From: Anaerolineales bacterium
Lineage (GTDB): Bacteria > Chloroflexota > Anaerolineae > Anaerolineales > Villigracilaceae
Length of the DNA stretch: 64,000 nt
Assembly: GCA_016744335.1 (NCBI GenBank)
Contig: JADGEO010000001.1
Coordinates: 62,001-126,000 of the forward strand
Reading direction: 5' to 3'
Shown here piece after piece: positions 23,614-32,662 of the stretch. Position 1 is the stretch's first letter; each line of letters starts with the position of its first letter. The notes beneath the pieces are model-generated. The model had not been told where the DNA came from and did not search any database. It worked only from the letters and a program-made list of their open reading frames with translations. The position numbers and the translations under genes were made by a program.

Positions 23614-26184
23614 ATGAAATTTACCCTAAACGGCATAGAAAAAGATTTTAGCGGTGACCCCGAACTCACCCTCTTAACCTATTTACGCGAACACGAAAAT
23701 ATCACATCTGTCAAAGATGGCTGTTCTGGGCAGGCATCTTGCGGAGCCTGCACAGTCGATATTGACGGAAAATCCAAGCTCTCTTGCATCACCCCCATGA
23801 AAAAAATCGGTGAGACAACAATCACTACCCCTGAGGGGCTTAGCGACTATAAACGCGACACCTTTGCCAACGCCTTCGCCGAAAAAGGCGGTGTCCAATG
23901 CGGTTTCTGCACCCCCGGCATCGTTATGCGTGCCGATACCCTCATCAAGAAAAACCCCACGCCAACCGAAGACCAAATCAAGCAAGCCCTCACCCCGCAT
24001 ATCTGTCGTTGCACCGGCTACACAAAAGTTGTCGATTCAATCAGCTATGCGGCAGAGGCAATTCGGGATGAAAAAGAAATCCCCATCCCAACCAGTGAAG
24101 GGATTTTAGGCTCACGACATCCCAAATATCAGGCACGGGAATTGGTGCTCGGCGACCATAAATATACCGACGACCTGCGATTTGATGGGATGCTTCACGG
24201 CGCACTCAAATTTAGCGATTACCCCCGTGCCAAAATACTGGATATTGACACCCAAGCCGCCGCGAGTGTGGATGGCGTGATACGCATCTTCACCGCCGAT
24301 GATGTGCCGGGTGACCGTACTATCGGCTTGATATCTCAAGATTGGCCCCTAATGCTAAAGACAGGCGAAATCACTCGCTATCTTGGGGACGTGATCGTAA
24401 GCGTAGTTGCCGAAAGCGAAGCAATTGCTCGTGATGCAGTGAGCAAGATCAAGGTCACGTATGAGCCGCTCGAAGTTGTCAGCGATATGCACGCGGCAAT
24501 GAATCCCGAATCCCCGAAAGTGCATGAAGGCGGAAACATCCTATCCCACCCCGTTTTTGTGCGTGGTGATATGGATAACGCGAGAAAAAATTCTGCCTAT
24601 ATCTCAAAAGGCATTTACGAAACGCAACGCATCGAACACGCTTTTATGGAAGTCGAAACAGCAGTTGCGATGCCCGATGGCGAGGGTTTGAAGGTTTATT
24701 CGCAAAGTCAGGGTATTTACGAAGACCAGACGCAAATCGCAAAATTGCTCGATTTACCAAAAGAGCAAATACGCGTAATTCTTGTGCCAAACGGTGGCGG
24801 ATTTGGCGGCAAAGAAGATTTGAGCGTGCAAGGGCACGCCGCTCTAATGGCAAAATTGCTCGGGAAAACGGTAAAAGTGCATCTAACGCGCGACGAATCG
24901 ATTATTATGCACCCCAAACGCCACCCTGTTTGGATGGATTACGAATTGGGCTGTGATAAAGATGGAAAACTAACCTTTATTAAGGCGCGTTTTGTGGGCG
25001 ATACTGGCGCGTATGCTTCGGTGGGCGCAAAAGTGCTCACACGCATCGCCAGCCACGCGACTGCGGCGTACCATGTGCCTGCCACAGATTTGGAAGCTTT
25101 TGCGGTCTACACAAACAACCTGCCCTGCGGCGCAATGCGCGGATTTGGCGTCAATCAAGCCACTTTTGGCATGGAAAGCTCCATTGACGACCTTTGCGAA
25201 CAAGGCGGCTTTGACCGCTGGCAGTTCCGCTATGATAACGCCCTTGTGAACGGCTCAATGACCGCTACAGGGCAAGTTTTGGCTGGTGGCGTTGGCGTAA
25301 AACGAGCCTTAGAAGCGATTAAACCGGCCTATGAAAAGACAAAATACGCGGGCTTGGCTTGCGGATTAAAGAATACTGGCATCGGCAATGGAATGCCCGA
25401 TGAATCATCGGCTTTGATTTCAATTGTTGCACCCGACAAAGTGTTGATTGACCACGGCTGGACAGAAATGGGGCAAGGCGTGAACACCATTGCCGCTCAA
25501 CTCGTCTGCAACGAAACGGGAATTCATCCCGATTTGATTGAAATACGCATAGACACTGCATCTGAACAACTCGCAGGGATGACAACAGCCTCCCGCGCAA
25601 CGTCTTTATTAGGAAACGCACTACTTGATGCTTGCGAAAAGCTCAACGAAGATTTAAAAGAAAATTCAATAGAAGATTTGGTCGGGAAATCATATCGCGG
25701 TGAATGGATTGTCGATTGGACAACCAAACCAGATGCTGTAGTAGACGAAGTTTTCACGCATTATTCCTACAGTTACGCCGCCCAACTGGTTGCTATTGAC
25801 GAAGACGGCCAAATTGAAAGAGTAACAGCCGCACATGACGCAGGTAAAATCTTCAACCCGATGCTCTTTGAAGGGCAGGTTGAAGGTGCAGTCCACATGG
25901 GCATCGGCTACGCTACCAGCGAAGATTTGCCGATGAAAAATGGATATCCGCTTAGTACCAATCTCCGCAAAATGGGCATTTTGCGTGCCAAAGAAATGCC
26001 CCCCGTTGATGTAATTGGCGTTGAAGTCCCCGATCCGCTCGGTCCCTACGGCGCAAAAGGTGTCGGCGAGATTGGTCTCGTGCCAACCGCCGCCGCAGTT
26101 GCAAACGCACTCTATCAATTTGACGGCGTGCGCCGCACACAATTCCCGATGAAGCTGGCGAAGAAGAAGCGTAAAAAAACTTAG
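23614..26184 (+). CDS. Xanthine dehydrogenase-family molybdenum hydroxylase, 2Fe-2S and Mo domains fused
   Basis: 856 aa. Residues 1-155 carry both 2Fe-2S clusters (CSGQASCGACTVD ... LSC; CGFCTPG ... ICRCTGY). Residues 165-850 are the molybdopterin-binding part with GGGFGGKEDLSVQGHAALM, LPCGAMRGFGVNQATFGMES, EMGQGVNTIAAQ and the catalytic Glu in YGAKGVGEIGLVPTAAA. There is no FAD domain. This fused layout and length match the group annotated as selenium-dependent xanthine dehydrogenase, which needs a SelD-derived selenium ligand at Mo; selD lies 15 kb away. The substrate (purine or other heterocycle) is not readable. GAGGT precedes the ATG. Confidence 0.88.
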   Translation: MKFTLNGIEKDFSGDPELTLLTYLREHENITSVKDGCSGQASCGACTVDIDGKSKLSCITPMKKIGETTITTPEGLSDYKRDTFANAFAEKGGVQCGFCTPGIVMRADTLIKKNPTPTEDQIKQALTPHICRCTGYTKVVDSISYAAEAIRDEKEIPIPTSEGILGSRHPKYQARELVLGDHKYTDDLRFDGMLHGALKFSDYPRAKILDIDTQAAASVDGVIRIFTADDVPGDRTIGLISQDWPLMLKTGEITRYLGDVIVSVVAESEAIARDAVSKIKVTYEPLEVVSDMHAAMNPESPKVHEGGNILSHPVFVRGDMDNARKNSAYISKGIYETQRIEHAFMEVETAVAMPDGEGLKVYSQSQGIYEDQTQIAKLLDLPKEQIRVILVPNGGGFGGKEDLSVQGHAALMAKLLGKTVKVHLTRDESIIMHPKRHPVWMDYELGCDKDGKLTFIKARFVGDTGAYASVGAKVLTRIASHATAAYHVPATDLEAFAVYTNNLPCGAMRGFGVNQATFGMESSIDDLCEQGGFDRWQFRYDNALVNGSMTATGQVLAGGVGVKRALEAIKPAYEKTKYAGLACGLKNTGIGNGMPDESSALISIVAPDKVLIDHGWTEMGQGVNTIAAQLVCNETGIHPDLIEIRIDTASEQLAGMTTASRATSLLGNALLDACEKLNEDLKENSIEDLVGKSYRGEWIVDWTTKPDAVVDEVFTHYSYSYAAQLVAIDEDGQIERVTAAHDAGKIFNPMLFEGQVEGAVHMGIGYATSEDLPMKNGYPLSTNLRKMGILRAKEMPPVDVIGVEVPDPLGPYGAKGVGEIGLVPTAAAVANALYQFDGVRRTQFPMKLAKKKRKKT

Positions 26185-26206
26185 CATATACGAGTTCATA
26201 AAGAAG

Positions 26207-26245
26207 AAAAAACGGGTTACGAATTTATTTCGCAACCCGTTTTTA
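26207..26245 (+). terminator. Terminator after the molybdenum hydroxylase
   Basis: AAAAACGGGTTACGAA and TTCGCAACCCGTTTTT arms with one bulge, ending in a T-run. Confidence 0.88.
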
Positions 26246-26290
26246 TTTTCACCTTTTACATTTTTCTGTTATCATCATAGCGGAGAAAAA

Positions 26291-26809
26291 ATGACATCAC
26301 AAAGTGACCCTGTTGCCCGTAGACGCATGATTTTTATTTCAATTATTCTAGCGACAATCCCTTGTTATTTGCTGGGCTTTGCCGCACTTGCTCTCGCACC
26401 AGAAGAAGTCCCCCCAACACCCACAGCAAGCCTAAGCCCCACACCTCAATCCGCGACAATAACACCCATCATAGGCGTAACCCACTCCCCAACGCCCAGT
26501 CTTAGCCCCACACCAGATATAATTTCCCCGACCCCAACGCAAACGACCACCAAATCGCCCACGCCATTTCTCCCTGCCTCCCCAACGTGGACAGCCTCCC
26601 CCACCCTCACGCCAACCTATACTCTAACGCCCTCATTAACCTTTACTCCATCCCAAACTTTTACCGCCACATACACCTTTACACCCACACCCACAGAAAC
26701 CCTTACCCCATCTCCTACTGCCACAGAAACCCTTACCCCCACGCCGAGCAACACGCCCACAAATACTTGGTTAGACAATCTCTTAACTCAAGCGGCAGAC
26801 GGCGATTAA
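26291..26809 (+). CDS. Membrane-anchored Thr/Pro/Ser-rich protein
   Basis: 172 aa. After a short basic N-terminus one transmembrane helix (MIFISIILATIPCYLLGFAA, about residues 14-33) leads into about 130 residues of TPTPT-type low complexity. No folded domain is visible. GGAGAAAAA precedes the ATG and a TGTTATCAT extended -10 lies about 20 nt upstream. It probably works as an extended surface stalk; the low-complexity composition prevents a homology-based call. The M42 genes follow 13 nt later. Confidence 0.65.
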   Translation: MTSQSDPVARRRMIFISIILATIPCYLLGFAALALAPEEVPPTPTASLSPTPQSATITPIIGVTHSPTPSLSPTPDIISPTPTQTTTKSPTPFLPASPTWTASPTLTPTYTLTPSLTFTPSQTFTATYTFTPTPTETLTPSPTATETLTPTPSNTPTNTWLDNLLTQAADGD

Positions 26810-26822
26810 CCCCATACCTTTT

Positions 26823-27872
26823 ATGAAAACAGACTTCTTAAAATCACTCATCTCCACATCTGGGCTTTCAGGCTTTGAAGCACCCGTCACCGAACTCATT
26901 CAAAAAAAATGGGACCCGCTAACGGACGAACTCAGCCTCAGCCCACTTGGTTCATTACATGGGATCAAGCGCGGAAGCGGCAAATCTCACTCATTAATGA
27001 TTGCCACTCATCAAGACGCAATCGGATTAATTATTTCGCAGATAGATGGGGAATTCCTGCACATCAGCAATCTCGGCGGGATAGATATTCGCGTTTTGCC
27101 GGGGCAAGCCGTAAACGTCCATGCAGATTCTGGCGTGCTGCCCGGAATCATCTGCCAGCCCCCCGCCCATCTCCTACCCGAAGACGCGGCGACAGGCGCG
27201 GTTGCCCTCAAACACCTCCTCGTAGACGTGGGACTTTCAGCCCGCCAAGTTGCTCGCAAAATCAAAATCGGCGATACCATCTCCTTCGCCACTGAGCCAA
27301 TCGAAATGAGCGGCGGATTATTAGCGGGGCACTCTCTTGATAACCGTGCTTCCGTTGCCGCGCTAACACTCTGTCTTGAAGAATTACAAAGCCGTCAGCA
27401 TGTCTGGGATGTACAAGCCATTGCTACCGCCCAAGAAGAAGTCGGTGCACAAGGTGCAAGAACATCTGCCTTTGCCCTCCGCCCCGACTTAGCCATTGTT
27501 GTCGATGTAACCTTTGCCAAAGGTCCCGGTGCAAGCGGATGGGAGACATTCAAACTAGATAGCGGTCCCACCATTGGTTGGGGCGCGACCAACCATCCTT
27601 TTTTACATGAAGAATTCAAAAAACTCGCCGAAAAATTGGAAATGCCCTTTAGTGTTGAAATTTTACCCAGTTATTCTGGCACCGATGGCGATGATATACA
27701 AATCACCGCCGAAGGAATTCCGACTATCGTCATCTCAATCCCCATTCGCTATATGCACACCCCCGTTGAAGTCATTGCCACCAAAGATATTCAGCGCACC
27801 GCACGTTTACTAACAGAATTTATAGTGATGCTAGAGGATGACTTTTTAGAAAAAATTGTTTGGGAAGATTAA
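26823..27872 (+). CDS. M42-family aminopeptidase, copy 1
   Basis: 349 aa. The M42 (glutamyl/deblocking aminopeptidase, TET) metal ligands are visible: His/Asp in IATHQDAIG, bridging Asp in HSLDNRASV, catalytic Glu pair in AQEEVGAQG, Asp in IVVDVTF and His in RYMHTPVE. THQDA replaces the usual AHMDE, but the two ligands remain. Family enzymes form 12-subunit tetrahedral cytoplasmic peptidases that trim peptides. It is the first of three tandem paralogues, 59 nt before copy 2. Confidence 0.9.
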   Translation: MKTDFLKSLISTSGLSGFEAPVTELIQKKWDPLTDELSLSPLGSLHGIKRGSGKSHSLMIATHQDAIGLIISQIDGEFLHISNLGGIDIRVLPGQAVNVHADSGVLPGIICQPPAHLLPEDAATGAVALKHLLVDVGLSARQVARKIKIGDTISFATEPIEMSGGLLAGHSLDNRASVAALTLCLEELQSRQHVWDVQAIATAQEEVGAQGARTSAFALRPDLAIVVDVTFAKGPGASGWETFKLDSGPTIGWGATNHPFLHEEFKKLAEKLEMPFSVEILPSYSGTDGDDIQITAEGIPTIVISIPIRYMHTPVEVIATKDIQRTARLLTEFIVMLEDDFLEKIVWED

Positions 27873-27931
27873 GTGCTAGATGTGCACAGCATCAAGAGCA
27901 AGATGCAATGCAGTTCTAACAGATAAAAAAT

Positions 27932-28987
27932 ATGCTGAAAATACAAAACCCACAAATCAAATTATTAGAAAAACTCACCAACGCAGTCGCCCTTCCTGGC
28001 GATGAAGGCGCAATTCGCAAAATTATACGCGCCGAAGTTGGCGATATTGCCGATGAACTTAAAATAGATGCTATGGGCAATTTGCTTATCACCAAACACG
28101 GCAAAGGCAAAAATCGGCTCAAAGTGATGCTCGCCGCACATATGGACGAAGTCGGTTTTATGCTCGTGGATGATGAAAAAGACGGCATCTACAGCTTTGA
28201 AACGCTTGGTGGCATTGATACGCGTCAGCTTGTCGGGAAGCCGGTTTGGGTAGGAAAAGAAAAAGTTGAAGGCGTTATCGGTGCGGCACCAATTCACCTG
28301 CTAGATGCCGAAGCACGCAATGGCAAGGCTTCGTTGAAGTCGCTCAAAATTGATGTGGGGGTAGGCAAGCCCAAAGTCAAGGTCGGTGATCGAGCAACTT
28401 TCGCCACAAAATTTTTGCGGATGGGGAACTCAATCCGCGCAAAAGCATTAGATGATCGTCTTGGAGTCGCCATCTTAATCGAATTATTAAAGAATGCACC
28501 CGAAAATATCGACTTGCTTGCCGCCTTCACCGTACAAGAGGAGTTGGGCTTGCGAGGTGCCAAAATTGCCGCCCACGCTTTCAATCCCGACTTAGCTCTA
28601 GCCGTAGACTCAACCCCCGCCTACGATATGCCTATGCACGATGGAAGTGAAAACATCCACTATAACACAAAGCTGGGCGAAGGACCTGCCATTTATACGC
28701 TAGATGGGCGCACCCTTTCTGATCCGCGCATTATCCGCTGGCTGAGCGAGACGGGAGATGAAAAGAAAATCCCCTATCAATATAGACAGCCAGGTGGTGG
28801 CGGCACAGATGCCGGAAGTATTCATCTTTCAAGAGCAGGCATCCCGACTGGGTCTGTTTCTGTGCCTGGACGTTATGCACACACTGCGATGGGACTCTGC
28901 CGCATCAAAGATTGGGAAAATACATTGAATTTACTGCACGAGGCTTTGTGTCGCGTATCGCCAAAGATTTTGGAGAAAAATCGTTAA
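27932..28987 (+). CDS. M42-family aminopeptidase, copy 2
   Basis: 351 aa. Metal and catalytic residues are canonical: LAAHMDEVGFML, ALDDRLGVA, VQEELGLRGAK, AVDSTPA and GRYAHTAMG. DAMGNLLITKHGKGKNRLKV at the N-terminus and GTDAGSIHLSRAGIPTG near the C-terminus are family signatures. The tandem arrangement suggests division of substrate preference or mixed TET complexes. No separate promoter is obvious in the 59-nt gap. Confidence 0.93.
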   Translation: MLKIQNPQIKLLEKLTNAVALPGDEGAIRKIIRAEVGDIADELKIDAMGNLLITKHGKGKNRLKVMLAAHMDEVGFMLVDDEKDGIYSFETLGGIDTRQLVGKPVWVGKEKVEGVIGAAPIHLLDAEARNGKASLKSLKIDVGVGKPKVKVGDRATFATKFLRMGNSIRAKALDDRLGVAILIELLKNAPENIDLLAAFTVQEELGLRGAKIAAHAFNPDLALAVDSTPAYDMPMHDGSENIHYNTKLGEGPAIYTLDGRTLSDPRIIRWLSETGDEKKIPYQYRQPGGGGTDAGSIHLSRAGIPTGSVSVPGRYAHTAMGLCRIKDWENTLNLLHEALCRVSPKILEKNR

Positions 28988-29121
28988 GGACGTTCAAACG
29001 AAGTGCCCTTCGTTAAGAAAGACACAAAAGCATAAAAAAAGTTTTTAAAATTCTCGACATTCGCAAATTAGCGACCTTCACGTTGAAAAGAATACACCAA
29101 CTATACTTCTAGGAAAACCCT

Positions 29122-30108
29122 ATGAAACCTTTAATAAAAAAACTTACCGAAACATTTAGCCCTTCTGGCTACGAAAATGCGATCCGTGAAGTCATCATGG
29201 ATGAAATCAAAGATTTTGCCGATGAAATCAAAATAGATGCACTCGGCAACCTAATTGCCCGCAAAGGCTCTGGCGGAAAGAAAATCATGCTCGCCGCCCA
29301 CATGGATGAAATTGGCATCATGGTTAATCATGTTGATAAAAACGGATTTGCCCGCTTCGCTTCTCTCGGTGGCGTTTTCCCACAAACGCTGGTGGGTTCT
29401 CGCGTTCGCTTTATGAATGGTACACCCGGCGTAATTGGTGCGCACTATCTCAAACGCCCGATAAAACTAATTTGGAATAAAGACATGTTCATTGACATCG
29501 GCGCGACCAGCCCTAAAAATAGCCCTGTGCAAATTGGCGATGTTGCAGCCTTTGATCGTCCCTTTGTTGATTTAGGCGATAGAATAATTGGAAAATCGAT
29601 GGACGATAGAATAGGTGTGGCGGTATTAATTGAAACTTTACGAAAACTAAAAGATACGCCACACGAAGTTTATTTTGTCTTTACTACCCAAGAAGAAGTT
29701 GGTGTACGTGGCGCAATCACCTCCGCGTATGGCGTAAACCCAGATATTGGCATTGCCATTGATGTTACAGGCGCAGATGACATCCCCGAAATGGATACAA
29801 AAACTATTTTCTTGGGCAAAGGACCTACTTTCAAATTTAAAGATGCTGGTAGCATTGGCGACCCGCGGCTCATCAAACATTTTATAAAAGTTGCCGAAAA
29901 AGATAAAATCCCCTATCAACGCGAAGTAGCAAACATGGGCGGTACTGATGCCAGAGCCATTCAACTTACACACGCTGGCGTTCCTGTTATGACACTTTCG
30001 ATTCCTTGTCGCTATGTCCACTCTCCCTCTGAAATGGTGGACTATAAAGATGTGCAGAATACGGTTAAGTTATTAGTAAAATTGCTTGAGAAAAATATAG
30101 AGATTTAA
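29122..30108 (+). CDS. M42-family aminopeptidase, copy 3
   Basis: 328 aa, the shortest of the three. Residues are complete: LAAHMDEIGIMV, KSMDDRIGVA, TQEEVGVRGA, AIDVTGADD and CRYVHSPSEM, with MGGTDARAIQLTHAGVPV. It is separated from copy 2 by 134 nt containing an AACGAAG/CTTCGTT hairpin. Sequence similarity to copies 1 and 2 is clear at the motifs but the copies are well diverged, so the triplication is old. Confidence 0.93.
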   Translation: MKPLIKKLTETFSPSGYENAIREVIMDEIKDFADEIKIDALGNLIARKGSGGKKIMLAAHMDEIGIMVNHVDKNGFARFASLGGVFPQTLVGSRVRFMNGTPGVIGAHYLKRPIKLIWNKDMFIDIGATSPKNSPVQIGDVAAFDRPFVDLGDRIIGKSMDDRIGVAVLIETLRKLKDTPHEVYFVFTTQEEVGVRGAITSAYGVNPDIGIAIDVTGADDIPEMDTKTIFLGKGPTFKFKDAGSIGDPRLIKHFIKVAEKDKIPYQREVANMGGTDARAIQLTHAGVPVMTLSIPCRYVHSPSEMVDYKDVQNTVKLLVKLLEKNIEI

Positions 30109-30133
30109 ATGAAATCAAAAAGAGAATACCCAA

Positions 30134-30142
30134 TGATATAAT
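30134..30142 (+). promoter_or_regulatory. Extended -10 promoter of the Phd/VapC module
   Basis: TGATATAAT about 43 nt before the antitoxin ATG; AAGGAG follows as ribosome site. Confidence 0.6.
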
Positions 30143-30184
30143 CGTGCTACGAATCATTATCCAAGCGTAAAAAAGGAGAAAAAA

Positions 30185-30415
30185 ATGATTCATCAGATTG
30201 ATTATGAAGAAGCAAAGATAAGTTTATACGATTTAATTGAAGCCGCGATTAATGGTGAAAAAGTTTTTATAAAAAAGAATAACAACTTTGGTGTTCAACT
30301 TGTTCCACGCAAACTACCAAACATCAAACGAAAGTTCGGTAGCGCAAAAGGATTAATTGAAATAGCAGATGATTTTGATGCGCCTTTAGACGATTTTCAT
30401 GAGTACACAAAATGA
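30185..30415 (+). CDS. Phd/YefM-family antitoxin
   Basis: 76 aa. The N-terminal half (YDLIEAAINGEKVFIKKNNN) fits the Phd/YefM DNA-binding fold. The C-terminal half carries the RKFGSAKGLIEIADDFDAPL tail typical of antitoxins paired with PIN toxins, which wraps and blocks the toxin. The gene overlaps the toxin by 4 nt (ATGA) and has AAGGAG upstream. Autoregulation through an operator near the extended -10 is expected from family behaviour. Confidence 0.88.
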   Translation: MIHQIDYEEAKISLYDLIEAAINGEKVFIKKNNNFGVQLVPRKLPNIKRKFGSAKGLIEIADDFDAPLDDFHEYTK

Positions 30416-30798
30416 ACTATCTTCTTGATACACACAGCTTTCTTTGGTTTATCGCAGGGAATGCAAAGCTCTCTGATCGCACCCGATTACTAATTGAAAA
30501 CACAGACACTCAACTTTATCTTAGCATTGCAAGTTTATGGGAACTATCTATAAAAATAAGCATTGGAAAACTTTTTCTCAAGGAACCTTTTGAAAAAATA
30601 ATCCCTGCCCAATTAGCCCAGAACAGCATTGACCTTTTACAGATTTCAATTGAGCACACAGCCGCCCTTATAGAACTTCCTTTTCACCATCGAGATCCCT
30701 TTGACCGCTTAATGATTGCTCAAGCACAAGTGGAACAGCTACCTATAATAAGTAAAGATTCTGCTTTTAGCGCGTATAAAATCCAACAAATTTGGTGA
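30412..30798 (+). CDS. PIN-domain toxin, VapC-like
   Basis: 128 aa. The four PIN acidic positions are readable: YLLDTHSFLWF (first Asp), ASLWELSIKIS (Glu), RDPFDRLMIAQA (Asp) and ISKDSAFSAY (Asp). Such proteins are Mg-dependent RNases, and those paired with this antitoxin type are usually found as mobile stability or stress modules. The coding strand is AT-rich. Its 3' end lies 5 nt before the preferred start of the lipoprotein gene. Confidence 0.92.
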   Translation: MNYLLDTHSFLWFIAGNAKLSDRTRLLIENTDTQLYLSIASLWELSIKISIGKLFLKEPFEKIIPAQLAQNSIDLLQISIEHTAALIELPFHHRDPFDRLMIAQAQVEQLPIISKDSAFSAYKIQQIW

Positions 30799-30803
30799 TG
30801 GAA

Positions 30804-31994
30804 ATGAAAAAAAAACTTATTATCATTTCCTCTATCTCTTTTTTCTCTTTTCTCCTTGCCTCCTGCACGACCTTTCCTTATAACGCAACGCCTCCAACAA
30901 CACCAACCACTATAACTGAAATCGCAGAAACCAGCCCTCCCCAAGAAATAGAAGAAATTCCTACAGACGACAACTCCCCAAAGACTCTGCGCATTTGGCT
31001 CCCCCCACAATTCAACCCCAACGCAGAAACTGAAGCCGCTACAATTCTTAGTGCCCGTCTCGATGACTTTCAAAAACGCCGCCCCGATTTAGTTCTCGAA
31101 ATCCGCATCAAATCCGAAACGGGGGAAGCCAGCCTGCTCAATGCCCTCATTTCCACACAAAACGCCGCGCCTTCAAATATGCCCGATCTCGTTGCTCTCT
31201 CTCGCCCAAATCTCGAAAGCGCGGTAGACGCGGGCATTTTGCGCCCCATTGAAGGGCTAACCGATGCCCTCGACGACCCCGATTGGTTCCCCTACGCCCG
31301 CCCTCTTGCCCACATTCAAAACTCAGCTTATGGCTTGCCCTTTGCCGCCAATCTGCTTGGTTTTCGCTACCAACCCAGCGAAAAATTCCCCCTGCCCACA
31401 CTTGAAGATACCGAAATCACCTTTGCCGCCAATGACCCGAACGCCGCACTTAGCTTTTGTCTTTACGATGAAAAAAATATAGAAGAAGAGAGTCTCACCA
31501 ATTTGCTCACTTTTTACCAGAGCGAAACTATCTCCCCTAAATCGGCAGAGTACCAAAACACCCATGAAATTTCAGAAACACCAGCAGTAGTATGGACTTC
31601 AGATTTTTTGGATAATGCGCCAGTGGACGCCATATTTAGCACGGTACCAAACCCAAACGGGGATGCCTGCTCACTAGCAGACGCGTGGCTGTGGACACTA
31701 GCAGGGAGCGACCCTGAACGTCAACTTGCCGCCGTTGAACTGGCTGAGTACCTATCCCAAAGCGATTTTCTCGCCGAGTGGACAACTGCCCTCAATCTAC
31801 TTCCTCCCCGTCCTACCGCACTAGATGAGAGCGAGACTCTTTTACACGAACTCAGCCTAACCGCACAACCCATCCCATCAAATGAGACCGTACTCACTTT
31901 CGGGGAGATGTTCAGGTTAGCAACGATGTCGGTTATTCAAGATCAAGCTGACCCACGTTCGACCGCCCAAGAAATGCTTGAGAAACTCCAATAA
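30804..31994 (+). CDS. Extracellular solute-binding lipoprotein
   Basis: 396 aa from the ATG at 30804. Lipoprotein signal KKKLIIISSISFFSFLLASC with lipobox LASC. The mature part resembles family 1 solute-binding proteins of sugar-type ABC importers: TLRIWLPPQFNPNAETEA, DDFQKRRPDLVLEIRIKSET, MPDLVALSRPNLESAVDAGI and a late GDACSLADAWLWTLAGSDPE. No permease or ATPase genes are adjacent, so it is an orphan component or works with a distant transporter. Confidence 0.8.
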   Translation: MKKKLIIISSISFFSFLLASCTTFPYNATPPTTPTTITEIAETSPPQEIEEIPTDDNSPKTLRIWLPPQFNPNAETEAATILSARLDDFQKRRPDLVLEIRIKSETGEASLLNALISTQNAAPSNMPDLVALSRPNLESAVDAGILRPIEGLTDALDDPDWFPYARPLAHIQNSAYGLPFAANLLGFRYQPSEKFPLPTLEDTEITFAANDPNAALSFCLYDEKNIEEESLTNLLTFYQSETISPKSAEYQNTHEISETPAVVWTSDFLDNAPVDAIFSTVPNPNGDACSLADAWLWTLAGSDPERQLAAVELAEYLSQSDFLAEWTTALNLLPPRPTALDESETLLHELSLTAQPIPSNETVLTFGEMFRLATMSVIQDQADPRSTAQEMLEKLQ

Positions 31995-32011
31995 AATTTT
32001 AACGTGCAGAT

Positions 32012-32020
32012 GTTAGAATT
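32012..32020 (+). promoter_or_regulatory. Extended -10 promoter of ferritin
   Basis: TGTTAGAAT about 66 nt before the ferritin ATG at 32087. Confidence 0.45.
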
Positions 32021-32086
32021 ACCTCCAATGTTTACTTAATCCAAAAAAAAGTAACATAAATGTCACACTACGAAAAGGAAAATAAA

Positions 32087-32581
32087 ATGAGAATTAGCGA
32101 AAAATTAGCCAAAATGATGAACGAACAATACGGCAACGAAATGAGTGCTTCGATGCAATATATGCAAATTGCCACCTATTTTGATGGGCGTTCTTTACCC
32201 AAATTTGCCGAGTTTTTCTACGGTCAAGCCGCTGAAGAACAAGAACATGCTATGAAATTTTTACACTACTTGCTCGATGTAGGCGCAGATGTTCAAATCC
32301 CTGCCATTGAAGCTCCGGTATACGAAATTACTGATACCGCGACAGCTTTCCAGATGTCTTTAAATTGGGAAAACGAAGTTACAGACCAAATTTATGCTTT
32401 AATGGATGTAGCCGTGGAAAAACGAGATTATGCCGCACAAAACTTCTTGCAATGGTTCGTAACCGAACAAGTTGAAGAGGTTGCCAGCATGGAAACTTTG
32501 CTTGATGTGGTCAACCGCGTTGGCGATAAAAATCTCTTTATGATTGAAAGCTATCTAAATCGAGAAGAAAACGCACAATAA
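32087..32581 (+). CDS. ftn: Ferritin, non-haem
   Basis: 164 aa from the ATG at 32087, which has AAGGA 8 nt upstream; an earlier in-frame ATG lacks a ribosome site. Ferroxidase ligands are visible: Glu in QYGNEMSASMQY, Glu/His in AAEEQEHAMKF, Glu in NWENEVTDQIY and Gln/Glu in VTEQVEEVASM. It stores iron in a 24-subunit cytoplasmic cage. No iron-responsive (Fur-like) operator is evident upstream. Confidence 0.94.
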   Translation: MRISEKLAKMMNEQYGNEMSASMQYMQIATYFDGRSLPKFAEFFYGQAAEEQEHAMKFLHYLLDVGADVQIPAIEAPVYEITDTATAFQMSLNWENEVTDQIYALMDVAVEKRDYAAQNFLQWFVTEQVEEVASMETLLDVVNRVGDKNLFMIESYLNREENAQ

Positions 32582-32601
32582 AACTATCCATATAACAAAA
32601 A

Positions 32602-32646
32602 CAAAAAAGCCCTTGCTCTTTTTGAAAAGAGCAAGGGCTTTTTTTG
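32602..32646. terminator. Bidirectional terminator between ferritin and DUF456 gene
   Basis: AAGCCCTTGCTCTTTT/AAAAGAGCAAGGGCTT arms flanked by A- and T-runs on both sides, serving the two convergent genes. Confidence 0.92.
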
Positions 32647-32662
32647 TTAATCAAAACACAAG

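Noticed and set aside
29000..29040. Possible terminator between M42 copies 2 and 3
   Set aside because: The AACGAAG/CTTCGTT hairpin is short and has no T-run, so termination is doubtful; mentioned only in the gene entry.
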